Source: Mageeibacillus sp. UBA5442 (GTDB lineage Bacteria > Bacillota > Clostridia > Saccharofermentanales > DTU023). Taken from it: 8,019 bases of DNA. The stretch spans positions 1 through 8,019 of the forward strand of contig DIRG01000077.1 in the NCBI GenBank assembly GCA_002427475.1. The letters run 5' to 3'. Positions 1 to 6,403 of this stretch are shown in pieces (positions within the stretch are counted from its first letter, which is position 1; every line of letters begins with the position of its first letter). Under the pieces are notes generated by a model. That model was not told where the DNA came from and did not search any database. It saw nothing but the letters and a program-made list of their open reading frames with translations. Both the position numbers and the translations under genes were made by a program.

Positions 1-4
1 CTTT

Positions 5-12
5 CACCTCCT
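5..12 (-). promoter_or_regulatory. Ribosome binding site of an off-window minus-strand gene
   Basis: Read on the minus strand, this is AGGAGGTG, a full match to the anti-Shine-Dalgarno sequence, followed by GAAAG up to the window edge. At normal spacing the start codon would lie just beyond position 1. It therefore marks a fifth minus-strand gene downstream of guaD whose coding sequence is not in the window. Its product cannot be told. Confidence 0.7.
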
Positions 13-38
13 AGTAATTGCCCATGTCGGGCGTACGC

Positions 39-72
39 AAAAAAGCTCCCTGCCGTTCGACTGACAGGGAGC
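39..72 (-). terminator. Rho-independent terminator after guaD
   Basis: Plus-strand GCTCCCTG (45-52) and CAGGGAGC (65-72) form a perfect 8-bp stem with a 12-nt loop. On the minus strand the stem is followed by six T residues (44-39), the classical intrinsic terminator layout. It begins 25 nt after the guaD stop codon. Its T-tract ends only 26 nt before the Shine-Dalgarno site at 12-5, so it sits tightly between two co-directional genes and could act as a partial terminator or attenuator. Confidence 0.88.
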
Positions 73-97
73 AGAATTCTCGCTTACACTAACGTTA

Positions 98-1381
98 TTA
101 GCAGACGTCCGGGAAGGGCTTTTCTACAATTTCTCCGCGCATGCAGCGCTCAGTAATTTGCTCAGCACCTCCGAGGTAGAGGAATTGCTGTAATCTTTCT
201 TCGAGACTGATTCGATCACTTGCAGGCCAGCATTTATCGTCAACTACTAAGTAGTCCGCCGAGCTGCCTTCTGAGAACTTACCGCAGTCGCCAAAGAGAG
301 CCCCACCACCGGCAGTTGCCAGATAGAAGGCCTCAACATAATTGACCGGGTCGACTTCATCCTCACTCATCATGCTATACAACTTAGATGAGCGGATAGC
401 GTCAACTGCCGCAGTTCCCATAAAGAGTCTATCGCCGGCGCCGATGTCGGAACCTAATCCGATATTGAAACCTGCGTCGATCATTTCTCTCAAGGGCATG
501 ATGCCGCTCGACAGATTGATGTTTGAAGCGGGGCAGTGTGCGACAAAGACTTCATCCTCTAACATTGCCTCCAACTCTTCATCGGTATTGTGAATACAGT
601 GAGCTAAGACTGTCCGCCCCTTGGGGTTTAAATTGTATTGACGGTAAACATCGTAATAATTCTCGGAGTCGGGGAACAATTCCTGCACCCAGCTAATCTC
701 TCCAAAGTTTTCATTCAGGTGCGTCTGAACCGGCAAATCGTGTTCTTGGACCAGGTCTCCCAGATGTCGCAAGAGTGGCTCTGTGCAAGAAGGTGCGAAA
801 CGCGGCGTGATAATCGGTTTTACATTCTTGTACTGTTTGCTTCTTTCCAGCCATTCCTTTGTGTCTGCAAAGGAGATATCACATTCCTCTTTGAGTCTGG
901 GTTCATCGCAGCAGTCCATATTGACTTTGCCGACATAAGCACGGAAGCCGGCTTTTTCATACATATCCATCAACATGAGGCTGGACTCCAAATGCTTGCT
1001 GGAAAAGGTGCAGAGATTAAAGGAGCCTAATGACCAGAGCTCATTAAGCAAAAGCGGGAAGACCTTTTTTCCGTATTCCAGATCTTCGAAGCGCGCCTCT
1101 TCTTTAAATGTATAAGTGCTAAGCCAGGGTAACAGTTCCACGTTCATACCCAATCCGCGCTGTCCATACTGGACTGAGTGGATGTGAATATCGGCAAAAA
1201 CAGGAATAATCAACTGTTTGCCATAGTCCCTGATCTCACAATTTTCTATTTCAGGTTTCTGCTCATAGATACCTTCGACTTTACCTTCCTCCACCAGCAT
1301 CCAGGAGTCAGGATGTACAGAGAGTTCTTGTGCTGTGGCGGCATAGAGCAAGTCACCATGAATTAATACTGAACGTCCCAT
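98..1381 (-). CDS. guaD: Guanine deaminase
   Basis: Cytosolic zinc enzyme of the amidohydrolase superfamily that converts guanine to xanthine and ammonia in purine salvage. The 427-residue product has the usual family length. Visible family residues are the metal-binding DIHIH motif (His66, His68), His221 in QTHLNE with the catalytic Glu224, His261 in LAHC and Asp312 in GSD. Guanine-contact positions are Gln71 (SVQY) and Arg194 (TPRF). The glycine usual in the PGxxDxHxH signature is Val61 here. The ATG at 1381 was chosen because AACGAGGT lies 5 nt upstream. The frame stays open to a TTG at 1462, but that start has no ribosome binding site and would translate the structured leader, adding 27 residues the family lacks. 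The gene follows udp after a 177-nt gap, has its own promoter and is followed by an intrinsic terminator. The identification rests on the full motif set and the similarity to known guanine deaminases along its length. Confidence 0.93.
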   Translation of the reverse strand: MGRSVLIHGDLLYAATAQELSVHPDSWMLVEEGKVEGIYEQKPEIENCEIRDYGKQLIIPVFADIHIHSVQYGQRGLGMNVELLPWLSTYTFKEEARFEDLEYGKKVFPLLLNELWSLGSFNLCTFSSKHLESSLMLMDMYEKAGFRAYVGKVNMDCCDEPRLKEECDISFADTKEWLERSKQYKNVKPIITPRFAPSCTEPLLRHLGDLVQEHDLPVQTHLNENFGEISWVQELFPDSENYYDVYRQYNLNPKGRTVLAHCIHNTDEELEAMLEDEVFVAHCPASNINLSSGIMPLREMIDAGFNIGLGSDIGAGDRLFMGTAAVDAIRSSKLYSMMSEDEVDPVNYVEAFYLATAGGGALFGDCGKFSEGSSADYLVVDDKCWPASDRISLEERLQQFLYLGGAEQITERCMRGEIVEKPFPDVC

Positions 1382-1492
1382 TGAATACCTCGTTTCATTC
1401 CTTTTTTGCCGGAGAAATTTACGAGTCAACTTCTCCGGCGCAAGTGCGTTAATGTTAAGCAATAAGATTAATTGCCGGTCGCAATATGACCA
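1382..1492 (-). promoter_or_regulatory. Structured 5' leader of guaD
   Basis: This is the predicted untranslated leader, about 110 nt, between the guaD promoter and its start codon. Near its 3' end GCCGGAGAA (1439-1431) pairs perfectly with TTCTCCGGC (1416-1408) around a 14-nt loop. The stem is followed by AAAAAA on the transcript, so it is not an intrinsic terminator. Near the 5' end two overlapping small hairpins exclude each other: GGTC/GACC, and ATTGC/GCAAT at 1485-1471. An upstream CCGGC (1478-1474) could compete with the downstream CCGGC for GCCGG (1439-1435). That layout would suit an RNA switch or protein-dependent control. I do not recognise a known purine riboswitch core in it. Confidence 0.4.
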
Positions 1493-1498
1493 TTGTTA

Positions 1499-1527
1499 AT
1501 AATAAATTTATTATGCCTTATAGTCAA
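1499..1527 (-). promoter_or_regulatory. Sigma-70/SigA-type promoter of guaD
   Basis: On the minus strand TTGACT (1527-1522) and TATTAT (1504-1499) are separated by exactly 17 nt. Each box matches the consensus at five of six positions. Transcription should start near 1492, inside the udp-guaD gap, which holds no hairpin terminator after udp. guaD can therefore be expressed alone as well as by read-through from the upstream operon. Confidence 0.72.
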
Positions 1528-1558
1528 ATCTAACAAACATTAATTTTATTCACATAAG

Positions 1559-2311
1559 TTAACGGTTTTTTAGAATGTCTCGACGTACCGCTTCTACGGC
1601 AACTTTGATCGCTTTGCCACTACTATGAGCTTGACCGTCTTCCATGCCCTGCTTAATCCGCTCTTGATTCCAAATGGTGGTTAAGACGCAGGCAGCCTTG
1701 GCGCCCAAGGTCTGGGCAACGATGAAGAGAGTTGCACTTTCCATCTCTGAGGCCAGAGTTCCGGCTTTCATCCAGGCGTCCCATTTGTTTTTTAATTCGT
1801 AGGCCGCCGGCATACGTTCGGCATCATGCTGACCATAGAAAGAGTCTTTGCACTGCACTACTCCTGCGTGGTAGGGATATGTTCTGTAGTCGGCTTCTTC
1901 GATCAGCGAGGCGGTTAAGCCCCAATCGGCTACTGCAGGGAACTCAATGGGTATGTATTCGCGCGAAGTACCTTCCATGCGAATCGCGGCCGTAGCAATC
2001 ACGAGATCGCCGCCTGCTACATCCAGATTCATACCGCCGCAGGTGCCGACACGGACAAAATTCCTAACACCTGTCTGGTAGAGTTCCTCGACAGCTATGG
2101 CTGTAGAAGGTCCGCCAATTCCGTGCGAGCAAACAAGAACATTCTCGCCCTCCAGTGAACCTATCCACGTCGTGTATTCGCGGTTGGCCGCCAAAAAGCG
2201 AGGCTCATCAAGCAACTTGGCTATGAGCTCCACTCGTCCGGGGTCGCCGGGCATAATGGCATAACGAGCTCCATGCGTATTGTCCAGCTGAATGTGATAT
2301 AGCTTTTCCAT
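1559..2311 (-). CDS. udp: Uridine phosphorylase
   Basis: Cytosolic nucleoside phosphorylase (PNP/UDP family, NP-I fold) that cleaves uridine with phosphate to uracil and ribose-1-phosphate. The 250-residue product matches the family length. Family motifs in order are PGDPGRV (21-27), REYTTW (44-49), a GIGGPST block (64-70), the phosphate-site Arg87 and Thr90 in RVGT, EFPAVAD (123-129), the KDSFYGQH loop (155-162) and SEMES (188-192) with the ribose-binding Glu-Met-Glu. The loop is one residue shorter than in the Escherichia coli enzyme, and the uracil-contacting Arg is not at the aligned position, so base preference should be read with some care. The ATG at 2311 was chosen because GGAG lies 7 nt upstream. 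An in-frame ATG at 2335 has no such site and would overlap the yfhO-like gene by 11 bp. The stop codon of that gene is 13 nt upstream, so the two are probably co-transcribed. Confidence 0.92.
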   Translation of the reverse strand: MEKLYHIQLDNTHGARYAIMPGDPGRVELIAKLLDEPRFLAANREYTTWIGSLEGENVLVCSHGIGGPSTAIAVEELYQTGVRNFVRVGTCGGMNLDVAGGDLVIATAAIRMEGTSREYIPIEFPAVADWGLTASLIEEADYRTYPYHAGVVQCKDSFYGQHDAERMPAAYELKNKWDAWMKAGTLASEMESATLFIVAQTLGAKAACVLTTIWNQERIKQGMEDGQAHSSGKAIKVAVEAVRRDILKNR

Positions 2312-2316
2312 CATTA

Positions 2317-2322
2317 TTCTCC
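2317..2322 (-). promoter_or_regulatory. Ribosome binding site of udp
   Basis: On the minus strand this reads GGAGAA, placed 4 nt before one ATG (2314) and 7 nt before the next (2311). It decides the udp start in favour of the tandem ATGs over the in-frame ATG at 2335. It lies immediately after the stop codon of the upstream membrane-protein gene (2327-2325). Confidence 0.6.
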
Positions 2323-2324
2323 GA

Positions 2325-5111
2325 TCATTCTTCATCGATGTTTAAGATCTCAGAACTGCGCAGCTTGTGAGTAATTTCCCTGACATCACTTGTCGCTGCA
2401 AAGTCCTCTTTTTCATTATCCGCTAAAGATTGAGCATTGGATGTAATAGGTGTTTCAGCAGAGGCTTGCTTTTTTCTTCGGTACAGGTAGAAAAGACAGC
2501 CTAAGGCAGCAAATAATGAGATGAGCAATCCAAGATAAAAGCCGGGCGGCGTAAACTTAGCCTCGATCTGATGCTCGCCTGCGGCAAGCGGTATCAGGAT
2601 AAAGCTGTCACGAATGGCTGTGGTTTCCACTACTTCATTGTCGACCTTGATTTTCCATCCGGGATGGACAAAGGTAGGAATGAAAGCAAAGCCTTGTTCC
2701 TGCGCGCGAATCGTAGCGCTAAAGCTGCGATCGGTCTGCTCCAGGTTGTCCAAGGCTGCTGACTTGTAGGTATTTATAGATTCCTCGAAGACAGCCTGAT
2801 TAAACTTAACCAAGTAGGCATTGAACTCGCCATCGATCTGCTCATTGCGGCCAATATTGACACGGAAGTGGATCGTGTCGCCCGCTTCTACCTGACCCAG
2901 ATCGATCATACCGTTAGTTTTACCACCGTGATGGAAAAACTCTGTTCCGTCGCGAAGAAAACCGTTGACGTTTTTAATTCCGACACTGATATCATCCCAG
3001 GCTAGGTAATAAGAGGCGGTCTCCGGAGCCGTGGCATAGAGGAAAGCCCAGTCCGAATCCGTAGCGCTGGCATAAAACTGATCACCACTAAGACCTCGCT
3101 CTTCCACATAAGCGCCTTCATTCAACCAAGGCTGGAGCGGCAAAGGCTCAAAAACCTGCTTCTCTGTACCACCTAACAAATTATTTAGGCGATTCTGCAC
3201 TGCGAAAGGAGACTCCTCTATCTCCTGTACATTAATGTCTGTTGCGGTGCGCGCGACAAAGAAGCCGAACGGCAGGACATAATCGTTTCTATACAATTTG
3301 TAATTAGTGCCGCCTGGGACTTCAGTTCGCACATCCTCACGAATGACCGTGTCCCAAGGCCGGAAGAGATACTCTATCCCCATGATGCTGTCCATTAAAA
3401 TGCTGGATTCCTTATACTGAAAACTATTTACTCCATTAGTGGGATAGCCCAGATCCTCCATAAACTGAATCGGCGCTTCTTGAAAGGTGGAGGCGAAAAC
3501 ACTAAAACCATTAGAAGAAAAAAGCATCGGATCATTGACCGTTATGTCCGGCAGGATCTCGAAACGGGTATAAGGATTGTCGTTTTGTTCTTTGATTTCA
3601 TCAATTTTGCTGCTAATTTCTCGTGCCGTGGCATTGTCTGTGTAATGGATACGATCTCCTAGCGGGTAGCGCTTTTGCAGATCACTAATCCCTCCACTGA
3701 CATTAATTAATAGCTCTAAAAGCATGACAATCACCAGAGCAGCGGTGCCCCAGCGGAAAAGCTGTTGTCGCGCCTGTCGCGGCTGTCGCGGCTGTTGCAC
3801 CTGACCCCGCGGGCGAACACTTAAGACAATTAGGTACAGTCCTAATACGAGCAAGGTGGCTACAAGCCGCCAGACCCCTGCTCCTTCCTGCGTTTGATTC
3901 CACTCACGCAAAAGAACTGCCCCCAGAATGATCCCGGCCATTCCCACTGCGGGGGTAATCCCGTGAGCTCGCGCCTCCGGTAGAGCCTTATAGCCCATCA
4001 TCAGTAGCAGAAGCACGAGTACGAATGCGTAACGGTAATCGAGCGAGTTCGGATAGTGGAAACCGTGCCAAGAGAAATCCAGAATGGCGCTATAAAAGCT
4101 AATGAAAAGGAAAGCGATCAAAGCGGCGTGGCCGATTTTGCTTTTTCTCTTAATACGTTTGCTGAGGAAAAAGTAGGGCAAGAGCAAAAGTGGCAACAAG
4201 CCGACATAGATATTGGGCAAGCCGGACATCACGTTCGGTTCGCGCAAAATTTCCAGCTGTCCTAGGTGGTCAAACATGCTGTCGGAGAAGGTTCCCCAAC
4301 CCGGGAAAGCATCGCCTGCAGCAGATGTGATCGATAAAGCTCGTGCCGTTGGCACCAACACGACTGCTGCCAGTATGACTGCAAGCGCTGATAACAGGAT
4401 GACCTCGCTCAACTTCAAAAAGAACTCTTGTCGAGATTTTTTCGCCATATAAGGGGCCAAGAGCACCAACGTATAGAGTGCGATGAAAACACAAGCGAAG
4501 AAGGCCGAATAATAGTTAAACATCAGCATCAGGGCGACGGAGACAACGAACAGCCGCCGCTCACCATAACGGACTAGGCGGATCAGCCCCAGTACCGCCA
4601 AGGGGAACAAGATCAGGGTATCTAGCCACATGATGTTCCAACTGTACGCCAGAACGAAATTGGACAAGGCGTAAAAAGCCGCAAACAAGATACTGCTGCG
4701 GTCTTTTTTCCGGAAGCCGAAGTTCAGCAGGCAATGGAAGCTGGCACCCATTAGCCCGATTTTGACCAAGGTGATGAACAGAACCGCTTCAGACACATAC
4801 TCTCGGGGGAAGATGAGCATGATCAGGTTTATAGGGCTAGCCAGATAATAGGTGAACAGAGGGAAAAAGCTGGTGCCCAAGCCACCTGACCAGGAAAAGA
4901 AAAGCGATTCAAAGGAGGACAGCTTCCGTCCGTAATCCACCAAAAACGGCGCATACTGATGGTAGAGGTCAATCGTTAGTAGATGTCGATTGCCAAAAGG
5001 AAAAAGCCCATAGAACGCATATGAGATATAAAATATTACGAGAGGCAGCGCAAAAGCAAGCAAACAGTCTCGCCTGAACTTCTTACGTTCTTGCCTTTCA
5101 ATCAGGTTCAT
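2325..5111 (-). CDS. yfhO: YfhO-family polytopic membrane protein (probable GT-C glycosyltransferase)
   Basis: Large integral membrane protein of 928 residues, close to the usual size of the YfhO family. Residues ~17-36 form the first transmembrane helix. It is followed by an outward loop with DLYHQYAPF (48-56); an acidic residue here is the expected catalytic position of GT-C enzymes. Roughly a dozen more hydrophobic segments reach to ~472, including the NIMWLD stretch at ~159-164. Residues ~480-855 form a hydrophilic, presumably extracellular domain ending in a β-rich part with HPGWKIKVD (~816-824). A last helix (~857-878) and a ~50-residue charged cytoplasmic tail follow. YfhO in Bacillus subtilis is implicated in glycosylating lipoteichoic acid; the same role here is inference. 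The ATG at 5111 follows a weak GAGA site. TTG codons at 5117 and 5123 are alternatives adding 2 or 4 residues. It starts 45 nt after the DivIVA-like gene and ends 13 nt before udp. Confidence 0.88.
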   Translation of the reverse strand: MNLIERQERKKFRRDCLLAFALPLVIFYISYAFYGLFPFGNRHLLTIDLYHQYAPFLVDYGRKLSSFESLFFSWSGGLGTSFFPLFTYYLASPINLIMLIFPREYVSEAVLFITLVKIGLMGASFHCLLNFGFRKKDRSSILFAAFYALSNFVLAYSWNIMWLDTLILFPLAVLGLIRLVRYGERRLFVVSVALMLMFNYYSAFFACVFIALYTLVLLAPYMAKKSRQEFFLKLSEVILLSALAVILAAVVLVPTARALSITSAAGDAFPGWGTFSDSMFDHLGQLEILREPNVMSGLPNIYVGLLPLLLLPYFFLSKRIKRKSKIGHAALIAFLFISFYSAILDFSWHGFHYPNSLDYRYAFVLVLLLLMMGYKALPEARAHGITPAVGMAGIILGAVLLREWNQTQEGAGVWRLVATLLVLGLYLIVLSVRPRGQVQQPRQPRQARQQLFRWGTAALVIVMLLELLINVSGGISDLQKRYPLGDRIHYTDNATAREISSKIDEIKEQNDNPYTRFEILPDITVNDPMLFSSNGFSVFASTFQEAPIQFMEDLGYPTNGVNSFQYKESSILMDSIMGIEYLFRPWDTVIREDVRTEVPGGTNYKLYRNDYVLPFGFFVARTATDINVQEIEESPFAVQNRLNNLLGGTEKQVFEPLPLQPWLNEGAYVEERGLSGDQFYASATDSDWAFLYATAPETASYYLAWDDISVGIKNVNGFLRDGTEFFHHGGKTNGMIDLGQVEAGDTIHFRVNIGRNEQIDGEFNAYLVKFNQAVFEESINTYKSAALDNLEQTDRSFSATIRAQEQGFAFIPTFVHPGWKIKVDNEVVETTAIRDSFILIPLAAGEHQIEAKFTPPGFYLGLLISLFAALGCLFYLYRRKKQASAETPITSNAQSLADNEKEDFAATSDVREITHKLRSSEILNIDEE
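3771..3797. repeat. Three tandem 9-bp units within the yfhO-like gene
   Basis: Three consecutive 9-bp units (CGCCTGTCG, CGGCTGTCG, CGGCTGTTG on the plus strand) are in phase with the codons of the minus-strand gene. They encode a Gln/Pro/Arg-rich stretch around residues 440-449 of the membrane protein. This lies in the charged loop between two hydrophobic segments (~415-432 and ~455-471). Copy number could change by slippage without shifting the frame. Confidence 0.6.
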
Positions 5112-5156
5112 CAGCAATCTCAATTCTTAGATTATTTCAAAGCCGGTCGCGCTGCT

Positions 5157-6215
5157 TCAGTGTTCGGAATCGCCACCTTCTTCGTAAGCCAGCCCTTCGA
5201 GGATATCGTCCTCAGACTTTACACCATCTTCTGATGCAATCAGCTCTTCCGGCTGCCATTCAGTTTCCGGATGCCAGACATCGTCTGAATGCTCTTCCTG
5301 CTCTGCATCCTCTTGCTCGGGTTCGTGGTGCACCTCCGGCTGCCAGTATTCATCCTCTTCCTGCCACTCTTCTTCCGTCTCTGCATCTTGTTCATAGCGA
5401 TCCAAGACTGCATTCACCTGATCGTTATGGCTACGATCCAAAGCGGCAGTGGCCATATTCTCGCCTGTTTCAGCAAATTGGAGCACTTCGAGCAATAACG
5501 TCGTGCTCTGACTGAGATATCCACGATGTTCTAGGCAGGCCTGTGCCAGCTCATCTAATTCATCAGTTAGAACTTGGATATCCTTTTTCGCTTTGCTCTC
5601 TTCCTCTTTACTGAGAGCACGACCGAGGAGGATTTCCTGATCAATCTTGGCCCGGGCATCGTCGATCAACCTAGCGCCTTCAAGCCTAGCTTCGCGCAGA
5701 ATAGCTGACGCCTGATCCATGGTTTCTTGGCGTTGCTCTTCTTCTGTCTTTTGCTTCTGCAGTTCTGCGTTTTCCTGCTTTAACTCCGACACCTCGCTTT
5801 GGAGCTTTTCTAGTTCATTCTGGTAATCCAACTTCTCCTGATTGAGAGCCTTAACTGCATTGTGTTCGCGGCCTTTGGCCTCATGCGCTTCACTTTCAAC
5901 GGCTTGCAGTTCCCGCTGCAAGGCTTCGATCGTTGATTGAGCAATTTTCATTTGCTCCAGCAGAGAATTTTCATCCGGATAATCTTCTGCGATACCTTCC
6001 TCTTTAGCGAAATTACTGATAACGCCGCGTTCTGTTTCCGAGACCATCTGCTCTGTTAAACCTGAGCACACATCTCTAGCTTTGTTGATCAAGGCACGGA
6101 ATTGCGCAAAGACATCATCGCGATCGTAACCACCAAAGGTCACAGTTTTCAGCTGCAAGTCCTGAATGTACTCCAGCATCTCTTCATCAAATTGTACTTC
6201 TATTGATTTTTTCAC
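5157..6215 (-). CDS. DivIVA-like coiled-coil protein with acidic W-x-P-E tail
   Basis: Predicted cytoplasmic scaffold of 352 residues. Near the N-terminus FGGYDRDDV (27-35) resembles the membrane-curvature-binding segment of DivIVA/GpsB proteins. A heptad-rich coiled coil follows (~80-220), including an AILREARLEGARL-type helix common in DivIVA C-terminal regions. The last ~80 residues are extremely acidic and carry four tryptophan motifs: WQEE (284), WQPE (291), WHPE (314) and WQPE (320). DivIVA proteins recruit wall-synthesis and division factors to poles and septa. This protein lacks the exact canonical N-terminus, so it is called DivIVA-like only. The GTG at 6215 was chosen because AAGGGGG lies 9 nt upstream. 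The longer in-frame starts (TTG 6281, ATG 6272) coincide with a TATAAT promoter box and so would not be transcribed. It is the first gene of the minus-strand operon and is divergent from the surface-protein gene. Confidence 0.72.
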   Translation of the reverse strand: MKKSIEVQFDEEMLEYIQDLQLKTVTFGGYDRDDVFAQFRALINKARDVCSGLTEQMVSETERGVISNFAKEEGIAEDYPDENSLLEQMKIAQSTIEALQRELQAVESEAHEAKGREHNAVKALNQEKLDYQNELEKLQSEVSELKQENAELQKQKTEEEQRQETMDQASAILREARLEGARLIDDARAKIDQEILLGRALSKEEESKAKKDIQVLTDELDELAQACLEHRGYLSQSTTLLLEVLQFAETGENMATAALDRSHNDQVNAVLDRYEQDAETEEEWQEEDEYWQPEVHHEPEQEDAEQEEHSDDVWHPETEWQPEELIASEDGVKSEDDILEGLAYEEGGDSEH

Positions 6216-6223
6216 CTCAACGT

Positions 6224-6230
6224 CCCCCTT
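6224..6230 (-). promoter_or_regulatory. Ribosome binding site of the DivIVA-like gene
   Basis: On the minus strand this reads AAGGGGG, 8 nt before the GTG at 6215-6213. No comparable site precedes the in-frame ATG at 6272 or the TTG at 6281. The GTG also yields an N-terminus (KKSIEVQFDEEM) with no hydrophobic preamble, as expected for this type of cytoplasmic protein. Confidence 0.6.
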
Positions 6231-6270
6231 AGACTTTTTTGAATATTTAAAAAGAAAAACACTTACGAGC

Positions 6271-6297
6271 ATTATACCCAAAGCTGTCGTCTAACAA
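6271..6297 (-). promoter_or_regulatory. Promoter of the DivIVA-like / YfhO / udp operon
   Basis: A perfect -10 box, TATAAT, is at 6276-6271 on the minus strand. The best -35 candidate is TTGTTA (6297-6292), four of six matches, but its spacer is only 15 nt. At the ideal 17 nt the hexamer is the poor TTTTGT. Transcription would start near 6264, giving a leader of about 50 nt to the GTG start. The weak -35 suggests moderate or activated expression. Confidence 0.55.
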
Positions 6298-6403
6298 AAT
6301 GGCTGATTTTGTCATTTTTTGGCTGGACAAATCCCCTTTCTCCACTGCTCTAGTTCTGTAAAAAGTAGGTAGGCAAAAAAAAATGTCCAGAAAGGAGAAA
6401 TTA
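6298..6403 (+). promoter_or_regulatory. Divergent upstream region and leader of the surface-protein gene
   Basis: This stretch separates the two divergent transcription units. It ends in a good ribosome binding site, AAAGGAG (6391-6397), 6 nt before the ATG at 6404. A run of nine A residues (6375-6383) lies just before it. TTGTCA (6309-6314) is a possible -35 box, but no convincing -10 follows at 16-18 nt, so the promoter is not assigned. The hexamer TGGCTG occurs twice in the same orientation, 20 bp apart (6300-6305 and 6320-6325), about two helical turns, which could suit a regulator; this is weak evidence. Confidence 0.4.
6323..6390. repeat. Inverted repeat CTGGACA / TGTCCAG before the adhesin start
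   Basis: CTGGACA (6323-6329) and TGTCCAG (6384-6390) are perfect 7-bp inverted arms with 54 nt between them. The right arm directly abuts the AAAGGAG ribosome binding site. Inside the loop CCTTTCT (6335-6341) is complementary to AGAAAGG (6389-6395), and TTTCTCC (6337-6343) is complementary to GGAGAAA (6394-6400). If transcribed, the leader could hide the ribosome binding site or present it through alternative pairings. The pairing is visible in the sequence; regulation is inferred. Confidence 0.45.

Noticed and set aside
342..1366. Plus-strand open frames opposite guaD (342-593, 638-1030, 1178-1366)
   Set aside because: They lie wholly within a gene with all its catalytic motifs, have no ribosome binding sites and resemble no protein I know.
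1362..1397. An 11-codon upstream frame (minus strand, ATG near 1397) overlapping the guaD start
   Set aside because: It has no properly spaced ribosome binding site, and its overlap with the guaD start is easily explained by chance.
1402..1439. The GCCGGAGAA hairpin as an intrinsic terminator
   Set aside because: On the minus strand the stem is followed by A residues. On the plus strand the T-run precedes the stem. Neither orientation gives a stem followed by T.
1382..1462. Longer guaD start at TTG 1462, adding 27 residues
   Set aside because: No ribosome binding site precedes it, it would place the leader hairpin in coding sequence, and the ATG at 1381 has a well-spaced GAGGT.
3703..3903. 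Ala/Thr/Gly-rich minus-strand frame containing AATAATAATG-type repeats
   Set aside because: It is the shadow of the 9-bp repeat inside the yfhO-like gene read in another frame.
6309..6337. Promoter for the surface-protein gene using TTGTCA at 6309-6314
   Set aside because: The -35 match is good, but the sequence 16-18 nt downstream is C-rich with no -10 resemblance.
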